Source: Nipponacmea schrenckii (taxonomy: Eukaryota > Mollusca > Gastropoda > Lottiidae). Taken from it: a stretch of DNA of 64,000 bases. The notes beneath the pieces are model-generated. The model was not told the DNA's origin and did no database searches. It was given only the letters and a program-made list of their open reading frames with translations. Of the stretch, positions 55,591 through 64,000 are shown piece by piece (positions within the stretch are counted from its first letter, which is position 1; the number at the start of each line of letters is the position of its first letter). The stretch spans positions 31,979,106 to 32,043,105 of the forward strand of contig JAUJPP010000005.1 of NCBI GenBank assembly GCA_030562195.1. The letters run 5' to 3'. Both the position numbers and the translations under genes were made by a program.

Positions 55591-58500
55591 TATTGCTTAC
55601 TATTTCATAGTATTCAAATTTTACTCTTAGAGTATATTCACTGTCAATTTGTGCTTTTAGTAATATCGAAGAATACAAACAAATCAGGATCAGAATTTAT
55701 GCTCTTTAATTCTGAATCAAAACCTCAAGTTAAAGATAGATTGAGAAAGAATTACATTAGAAATGACATTCCTAATGGAAGCAAAATAATTTCAATCAAA
55801 TGGAAAGCAAAATTACCTTATGTTTTAATATGAACCAATTTGTTTAAGTAATTCCATGAATTCATGACATCAGCAACAAATTGTTTGCAATGAGAGAATT
55901 TTGCTAGGAAAGCTTAATTAGTCTAATCTTTATTATCTAGAGAGGATTTTTACAGTTCACAAGCCAATAGATATTTGCTTTCCCATCCAAATGACATTTT
56001 TTGATCTCTGGTCTTCATCAAGCTTGTAGCAAGACTAGTTTTCTTTAAAATCTATATCAAAATTGTCGTGTCCAAATAAAAGTCAAAGTAATGTATTGAT
56101 ATTTATATTTTCTAAAATGATTGAAATTATCTTATAAATTAATTCTCATTTAATATATCTCTGATAATGGTATGGATTATTTAAAAAGCTCAACTAATAT
56201 GGTCAACTAATCTAAATTCAGTGTATTCCTCAAACTTGTAACATCTACATGTATCATACTGATAAGATGCAAAATAAATCAACCTTATTAAATGTGAATA
56301 AACCTAACTTATTTAGGCTTAAAATAACACTATCTTTTAATCTTTCTTTATATTTAATTGTAACAAATTATAATAGTATATTTCTCTACCACAAAATTAT
56401 CAGATGTAGCTAACCATGGCATTGATATCAGTAAGTCCAGTCTTCTTGGTAAGGTTATACACTATTTAAATTGTAGATGAAATGATCATCAAAGCCCCTT
56501 AACTATGAATTAGAATATAGATGTTATAATTATGTAAATGTTTTGTCTTCATCAAATGGAACAACACTACACTACTTTACTAAGTGGGAAGAGAGACACG
56601 ATTTACTTAAGAAGGTAGCTAGATAGTAACTTGGAAAATGTATAAGAAATTGTATTTATGGCAATGTGTGATTTCTATTTGATTAGTTGATCTCAATAGT
56701 TAGACTGGAATATTATGACAGTGCTGTATACTTAAACTCAAGTAGCTCATCGCCTGGCCGTTTTTGCATAAATTAACCCAATATATTCTATAACAGTTTG
56801 CAAATCCAACAGGTTGGTAAGGTTTCATCAAATAAATTTCATTATTTGATTGCAGTTATCTCTGCTTTAATAAATACAACAAAGATAGTGAAAAATGTCA
56901 AAGTATGTGGTTTCACTTTGGCCGCTTGTTAATTTATTATTTATTCCTATTAAATGATATTAAATAGATTACTTTTTCTTATTTGATACTATTGAATTAA
57001 ATTATATTTAATAAGATTTACACAAAATATTATGGCTTTTTTCCCTTAAATTCAACATTTTTTGAAGGAAAAAGCAAACCTAATTTTTCTTTTTAGAAAT
57101 TTAAGGGCTGCTGGACAGGATGTTCAAGTTATTCTGTCTGTATATTATTTGGACAATTTCAAGTAGAACAAACAATTTCTGTGATGTTTTGTGATTTTCT
57201 ATCTAAATTAGTTTGCTGATAAATGGAAGCTATTATAGGTATAAAAAAATATGTACTTAAATGCAGGGCTTATGGAAGGGAATGGCTGCCATAATTAGAT
57301 GCAATTAAGAAGTGTCTAATTCCATTGTAATAAGTCAAATGACATGTATAATAAAACAAGATACCTTGATGTTTAATTTTACTAAAAACATAATACTTTA
57401 GATGTATGTCACAAACCCCCCTCCATAACACACTGGTTATTTGTTACGCACAGTTTCTCTTTTTACATTCCACTTTTGTCATATCTATTTTGTCGTATCT
57501 TTTGCGTTCATCATGACCATCACGTGACCTAAAAACTGGAAATCATTTAAGAAATACTACAGGGGAATTTATAGTCTTGTTCTTCATGACAGACGATGAA
57601 TGAATTTTCGCCACCAATTTCCATTATAATAAGGGCTGTTGATTTAATTTTAACTGGACATTTGTAAACAATGTTTTGTTGATGTCACAAATATCCAACA
57701 CTAAGTACTATTCAATTGGTATCCAACTGTAAACTGTACCATGAATGTTTGGTAGTAATATTCAACATAATTGCAAGTGAAACTTTCTGAACTAGCTGTC
57801 ATGCATCACATCACAATAACAAAACAATCTGATCATCAAACATCTACAGTAATTTAATATTTTTGTCTAAGTTACAAATGCTGATTTTAAGATAAATTTG
57901 TAAAGAATTCTTTTTGTGAGGGCTGAGGATCGTCATGTTTATGTTGATAATTATCGTAAAATAGACTTGATACACTATAATATCAATGAATAATGACCAA
58001 TTAAAATTTAACGTCATTATTAGAGGATTAAACACATAACGGATTACCGTGTCAACTGTTCCTAAAAGTAATTAGTTTGAGAAGGTCGATCTCTTTGAAC
58101 TGGAAGCGTTCCAGCAGCCAATTAATAATTGTCAATAAATTCATTGTTAATTAACCACCGCTTAGCAGTTATTCCTCAATTAACTAAATTAATTGACTAA
58201 CCACGATTGTTGGGTAATTTAATTCTTTTTTTGAAACTTCACGGACCTATACTTGATGTCCGGTGAAGCCTATTTGCAGTCATTTTGGCATGTCTGCTGG
58301 TCATGTCTGGCATATAGGGCCAAATCAACAGTCCTGCTTAAATGTTTGTTTGAAAAAATCTTTTCTGAGAATTATATTAGGAAACTACAGGATACAAAGG
58401 TCTTGTAAATTGTTTAAGGTTTTCTGTTTCACAAAGTTTTACTAATTAGCACAATATAATAACTCAAAATAACTGTGGCTTTTTATTGGAAAAAATATTT

Positions 58501-59694
58501 ATTGTGTATTGCACTTTCATTTTATTTATCTTATATAAAGGTGATAATGAACAGGATTTCAACCAAGGTTAGATATCATTTAACTTCTTACCTTCTTAAC
58601 ATAAGTTTTATTATACTTCAATATCTGATGTAGTTTCATGCTTCATACAAACAAAGGTATACACACTAGTTATATCTCTTGAAAAAATGGAAACAAAAAA
58701 TGATACCTGATATTCATTGTTTTATAAAATGTTTCTTTGAATGAAATATTTTACTGTGCAATGAGGGAAATTTGAGGAAACCTCTTTGCTTAATCTTTTT
58801 TACCTATTTACATCTGTTGAGGTTTCATTGCAACTAAGATTTCATTGAGTTGCATACAGAGAATGACTAACAACTCTTGACCTACATGTTAGCAAGCATG
58901 TAACTTCTCAAGCTACAAATAAAAATGAATTTTGCGCACCAATTCAAAAAAATAGTTTTTGCTTTTTATTTTTCCAACTTTACCAATAACTCAAACTGAA
59001 TTAACACAGTTGTCTATAGTTACACACAACAAAAGGTTTGTGGTTAATTGCCTTAACTGGACATTACAAGACCAAAGTCATTAAAGCGACACAGGAAATA
59101 GATAATATTACTTGGAATATAAATCTTAGTTCCCTTAGACACTTGGTGGAAATAATGATAACTTACTTTAAGGTAGACTGAATTCCTTGTGAAAATAATC
59201 ACAGAGAGAAATAAGTTAACGTTTAAAAGTCAATATTTTATACATTAAAAACAATTTTCTATTAACAGTCTTTCATTCTCAGGAAAAACGTTAATTTTAA
59301 GATTTATTTGGGACACTTATATGGCATATTCTCTTGGTTATATGTGTACATAATTTTTGTAATATGCTGCAAAGCTATCAAATGGAAGCACAAAATAAAG
59401 GAACACAGTATTATGATATACTTCTACTGGTTTTTTTTCTATTTAAACCTACACATTTCAAATATTTACATTGTCATCATTAAGATTGATGGCTGGACTT
59501 GATACAATCTCTCAGGTACTTTAAGAAGTCTCCCAATAACTACTGTATTGCCACAAGATTACTTTCAGTCATAAAATTCTTAAATTTTACCAATAAGAAT
59601 ATATTAGAAATCATACAGGGTAACTCTCATAATTAAAATATACTATTAATGGTCAAGTTGATGAATGTAACATTTATGTTTAATATGAGAGATA
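55591..59694. other. Intergenic, no gene recognised
   Basis: AT-rich, only short chance frames. No RNA gene, exon or clear transposon end was seen. Confidence 0.5.
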
Positions 59695-60996
59695 CAGGGG
59701 CGTAGCGTACAGGGGGGTGTTGTGGGGTGTCGCACCCCTCCCCCCCCCCCCACTTTTACTGAACTCGTCGGTAAAACGCGGAATCGTTAGGTAAAAAGGG
59801 GTCATGGATGGAAAACGCAGAATCGATCAATTAAACCGATTAATTAACCTAAAAGTCAAAACCTTGTGTTGATCAGTCAATAAAAGACGGCAAGGTGGGA
59901 CCGTCGGTAAAACCAATTAACCTAAAAGTCAAAACCTTGTGTTGGTTATGATGTTATCAGTATACTTCATTAAAAGTATTTTTTTTTTCTGAAACTACCG
60001 GAATCGGTCGTTATAAGTTGGTTATGACTGGAGTCTTCCATAAAATCGATTGGTTAACCGATACCCTTGTTATCAGTAAGCTGTTTGTTATTTGAATTTG
60101 TCAATAGAAGAAGACCATAGATGTAGCGTCGGTAAAACCAATTTTTTAACCGAAAGTGAAAACCTTGTGTCTGTTAAGATGTTATCGGTCAACCGTTCTT
60201 CTACATTAAAGTGATTTTTACTAAACTTGTCGGTAAAACGCGGAATCGGTCGATAATAGACGGTCATAGATGGGGAATGTTGCCTTCAGTAAAACCGATT
60301 GGCTGACCGAAAGAGTGGAATTCTAGTGTCAGTTATGATGTTATCCGAAAACTGTTTGTCAGTAAAACTCAGAATAGGTCGAAAAAGGCTATATAAAAAA
60401 TATTGTTTTCTGTTGAAAATTGATAATTTTGACTGGTGGAAACGACTTCCAAAATAGCGTCAGATGTATTCTGCAGGTTTCCTAGTTTGTAAAATTTTCC
60501 AGGGGGAGAACCCCCGAAAACCCCCGCAATGTTGGTAAAAAGCAGAATAGGTCGAAAAAGGACATAGAAAACATATGGTTTACCAAGAAAATTGGTAATT
60601 TGGACCAGTGGAAAAGACTACCAAATTCGCGTCAGATGTATTCTCCGGGTTCCCTAGTTTGTAAAATTTTCCGGGGAAGGACCCTCCCGAACCCCCCACC
60701 ACTGCAAGGGCCAAATTCAAAGTCCTTTGGCTACCAGGACTTGCCTTGGAAAAATCACCTTCCAGTCCCCCCTTTCAGGCATATTCTAGATACACCCCTG
60801 ATTGATATGGTTTTCAAAGGTTAAGGATTTACTATAACGATGGATTTTGTTTGTGTATGTACTTAATAGTGCGAGTAAGTAATTTTTGCCCTCGGAAGAA
60901 CACGCGTTTGTGGGTAAAACTTAGACGTTACATGTGTTTGTCGGTAAAACTTAAACGTTACACCCCCCCAGTCAAAATGGTCACGCTACGCCCCTG
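59695..60996. mobile_element. 1.3-kb non-autonomous DNA transposon, hAT-like
   Basis: Perfect 13-bp terminal inverted repeats: CAGGGGCGTAGCG at 59695-59707 and CGCTACGCCCCTG at 60984-60996. The flanking octamers GAGAGATA and AAGAGAAA match at six of eight positions, suggesting a decayed 8-bp target duplication, hence hAT-like. Inside are C/G homopolymers and repeated blocks with GTCGGTAAAACGCGGAATCG. No transposase frame. GC content is higher than the surroundings. Confidence 0.75.
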
Positions 60997-63900
60997 AAGA
61001 GAAAGTATTGGTTTAATCAACTTGCTTCCATTACAATAATCTGTCTGTTGAAGCAGAACTTTTCCTTATAGTTTCTATATAGTTCTTTGAAATATCAGGC
61101 ACTTGTTATTGAAGGAGAAAAATTGTCTATTAGATTAACCCTAATTATACCCACTTGTATAAACAGCTACAGTATTAACATCATATCTCAATATATTAAT
61201 TCATAGTCTATACATTTCAGGGGTTAAAATAACTTGCTTACAATATCAGTATTGTTATGTTATTTGAAAAGCCATGATAAGTGAATAATAATGTTAAATA
61301 TAATTTGATTTTCAGGAATGACAACCATAACTCAGGCAGGTATTAGAATCATTTTGAACAAAGTACATGTCTTGTACTAAATAGCTTAGTATACAATAAC
61401 AAGTAAGTGGGCAGTATTGTTATTTATCTTGAATTATTGATAGATTCAGCTGTTAATACCACTATTACTTCCAAATTATCTTCACAATAATGTTCCTTCT
61501 CAGCCTGTTTTCTGGTACTTAAAGAATCAAATCATAACAAGCAAATCCTTCATTCACTGTATTGAAAATAGACCCTTTTTATCAAAAACTTTTTATCATA
61601 GCTTGCAGTCTATCATAACATTTGGTGTGTATTAATGACCAACAATATTGTCAGATCATAAATATCTAGCTATACATGAGAATGAAACTGAGGAAAGGTG
61701 GAGATTTTACCTAAAGAATAGCATAGTATTTCATTTCGTACTAACCTTTTAACAAATAACAATCAACAGATTTATTGACAATTTTCAAGTAGAAATTCAC
61801 TAGTCAACAAGACTAAGCTGTTCGAAATAGTTTAGGAATATCTGAATATTTCTAATTTCTACTTATTCCACAAACTTCTGTCTAAATTATTGTCATTGAA
61901 ATTTATAGGAAACTTTCTGACAATATGAGAAATTGATGATAGACTGGCTAGAATTTATAATGTTTCATGGCAGCATGTTCCTTCCATGTTAATTATCAAA
62001 TTCCTTCCAATCCAAATTGATCGCCGCAAATGGCAGATCAGCTAATTGACCTTGAAAAAGGCAAGACCTAGACAAAGCAAAGGTCGCAAGCCTTAAAGGT
62101 TTTGATATTTGTAAGCGTTATCGCTGACCACCATTCACGTAACTAACCATCAATACCTTGTTCACCATGCTGCTGTAGTTATGATATTATGTTGTTATAC
62201 CTTTAGGCCTACACTTATATATTAACTAACCATGAAGTACTGAAAGTAGAAAACACCAAGCACAAACAAACCGACAAATAGTAAATAAGGGAAGGGTGGG
62301 AGGGTATTTTTATTTGTAAATATATATCTTCGATTGTCAAATTCTAAGAAAAATGAGAGGACAAATGTTAAACCTTCCTATATCCAAAATGCAAGTCAAA
62401 GAGGAAGTCTATAGTGGAGACTCCTAGGCAGAAGCCTAAGGGGTGAGACAACTCTTTTGTCAACTAGCTTTCCTGGATAATAGGAAATGGTAACTAATGT
62501 AAACAACTAACCCTCTGCTCTGTATTCTTCTTCAATAACTTCAGCTATTGGTAAATCAATAGCTGTGATTATTATGCATGTATAGAAATATAACTTTATA
62601 ACTTGAAAACTTAGGAAAGATGGAATCCATACAATAATCTAATTGGATAATAAAGCTTAAATTAAAATTAATTTTAGAGATTGTATAATTAGATGAATTG
62701 AACACTAAAATCTTTTTTTCGAGAATAAGGGTCCAGAACTTCATGTCATAAGTTAACTCTCTATATTAAAGATAAAAAAGCTCTTTAAAATAATGTATGA
62801 ATAAAGATCATGTATGACATATCCATAACTCAAAGTAGCTTAACAATGTAGTACAAAACGCAGTTTGCATCAAAACTGGAATGAAATGTTGGTGCTGAGT
62901 GGGTGTACACTAATAGCAACAAAAATTTAGATGGAAGAACTTGATCCAAACTATCCTGATCTGACCACAAAGATTAATTTGCTACAATTTACAGAATTAG
63001 CAAGTCTGAAAGCTAATTTCTGAAATGTCTTAATTCTAAAGTTCTTGACAATTTTAATTTAATTCTGAACCCTATTCTTATCAATTGGCTTTATAAGTGT
63101 ACAGGATTAGCAGAAACATGTTATCCTGAAATTCTATTCCAGCTCAGGGTTTTAATACCAGACAAAACAATCAGAAACTCAAGCTTCTTCAAGACATTTC
63201 TAAATTGGATTCTGCCATTTTTTTTTATTCCCATGTAGATATATCATAGGCCACCAGACAATTTGAAATTAATTTCTACTTTAGCAGAGAACAAAAACAT
63301 GTCATTTCATTTCCCGATTCAATTAAATTTGAATATAGAACTATAATCCTGACTTGAGACCTGGAAAATAATATTTCAATTAAAGCTATTGTTTATATAT
63401 TAACATCAGCCTGAATTTTATGAGGTTTCAATCAATAAAAAGCTCAAGTACATGTAGGCTACATCAGCTGACATACACAACATTATATAACATTTTTTTC
63501 ACTATTGAAATTTTCTTGAGATACCGCCATACCTTGTGAATTACATCACACCATGTGATTTACATAAGACCATGTGATTTACATCATACTGAGTCATATA
63601 TATATAAATAAATTCTTGTGATTTACTTCATTATATCTTTGTGATTAACTAGTAATTATCATATTTTGAGATTTATAACAGCAAAAGATACAAATTTTAC
63701 AGATTTAAATTTATGACAATATGATTATCTCATCTCTTATAATTTAATACCTAGCACCACAATACTTAATGAATAAATAGTTTTATTAAAAACAACATTA
63801 GAATCTCAAAATATCACAACCTTTATATTAATCAATATAAATTAAATAAAATCATGTTTGATCTCAATATTTTAAACAATAGCCATCCAATGATATTGAA

Positions 63901-64000
63901 ATAGATAGCAAGGACAGAAATAGATGGTTTACTCAATCTAATAAAAAGCAGATTGTTTTTCAGATGCTCAGATAGGATTCTATGGATTTTAGGCTAATGA
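60997..64000. other. Intergenic, no gene recognised; small tandem repeat near the end
   Basis: AT-rich. At about 63,530-63,650 a degenerate repeat of TGTGATTTACATCA-type units occurs four times. No exon was found. Confidence 0.5.

Overview
The window is AT-rich, intron-rich, repeat-laden metazoan nuclear DNA, most likely from a mollusc or another lophotrochozoan. Three things point that way: a vertebrate-like histone deacetylase 6 C-terminus, a secreted protein with a peritrophin-A chitin-binding domain, and repeats that look like the bivalve 'pearl'/Helentron-related (HINE) family. These have constant ends, a ~160 bp tandem core, a GGAC/ACGG microsatellite and a terminal hairpin. The species was not identified.

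Layout. (1) 3.7-17.2 kb, + strand: about 25 exons of a large secreted or matrix protein. It runs EGF-like, cadherin-like, seven to eight copies of a ~170-230 residue module I cannot name, F5/8C-discoidin-like, then a Cys-rich tail with an Asp-box-like motif. Splice phases agree across all exons except for one single-base frame break in module 4 (near 9,556). (2) 18.6-30.5 kb, - strand, convergent with gene 1: the last four exons of an HDAC6-like gene, including the whole zinc-finger ubiquitin-binding (ZnF-UBP) domain. No deacetylase exons were recognised in the window. (3) 36.6-44.9 kb: a decayed LINE next to a large inverted-repeat DNA element that carries two nested HINE-like elements. (4) 46.2-47.9 kb, - strand: a complete four-exon gene for a small secreted chitin-binding protein. 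(5) 48-64 kb: mostly featureless AT-rich DNA with a 21/31 bp minisatellite, a SINE and a hAT-like element.

The most striking observation is in the HDAC6-like gene. Its last intron (25,807-18,624) is filled by a 35 bp minisatellite of about 75 units. Each unit is nearly identical to the junction between the upstream exon's 3' end and its 5' splice site (25,797-25,831). The intron therefore holds dozens of tandem decoy splice donors, on the sense strand, between the true donor and the last exon. A decayed Ty3/gypsy-like element then inserted into this array. The preceding intron is almost entirely a HINE-like element that begins about 4 bases inside the donor.

All gene calls come from reading translations and splice sites by eye. 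No database search was possible, so family names rest on recognised motifs.
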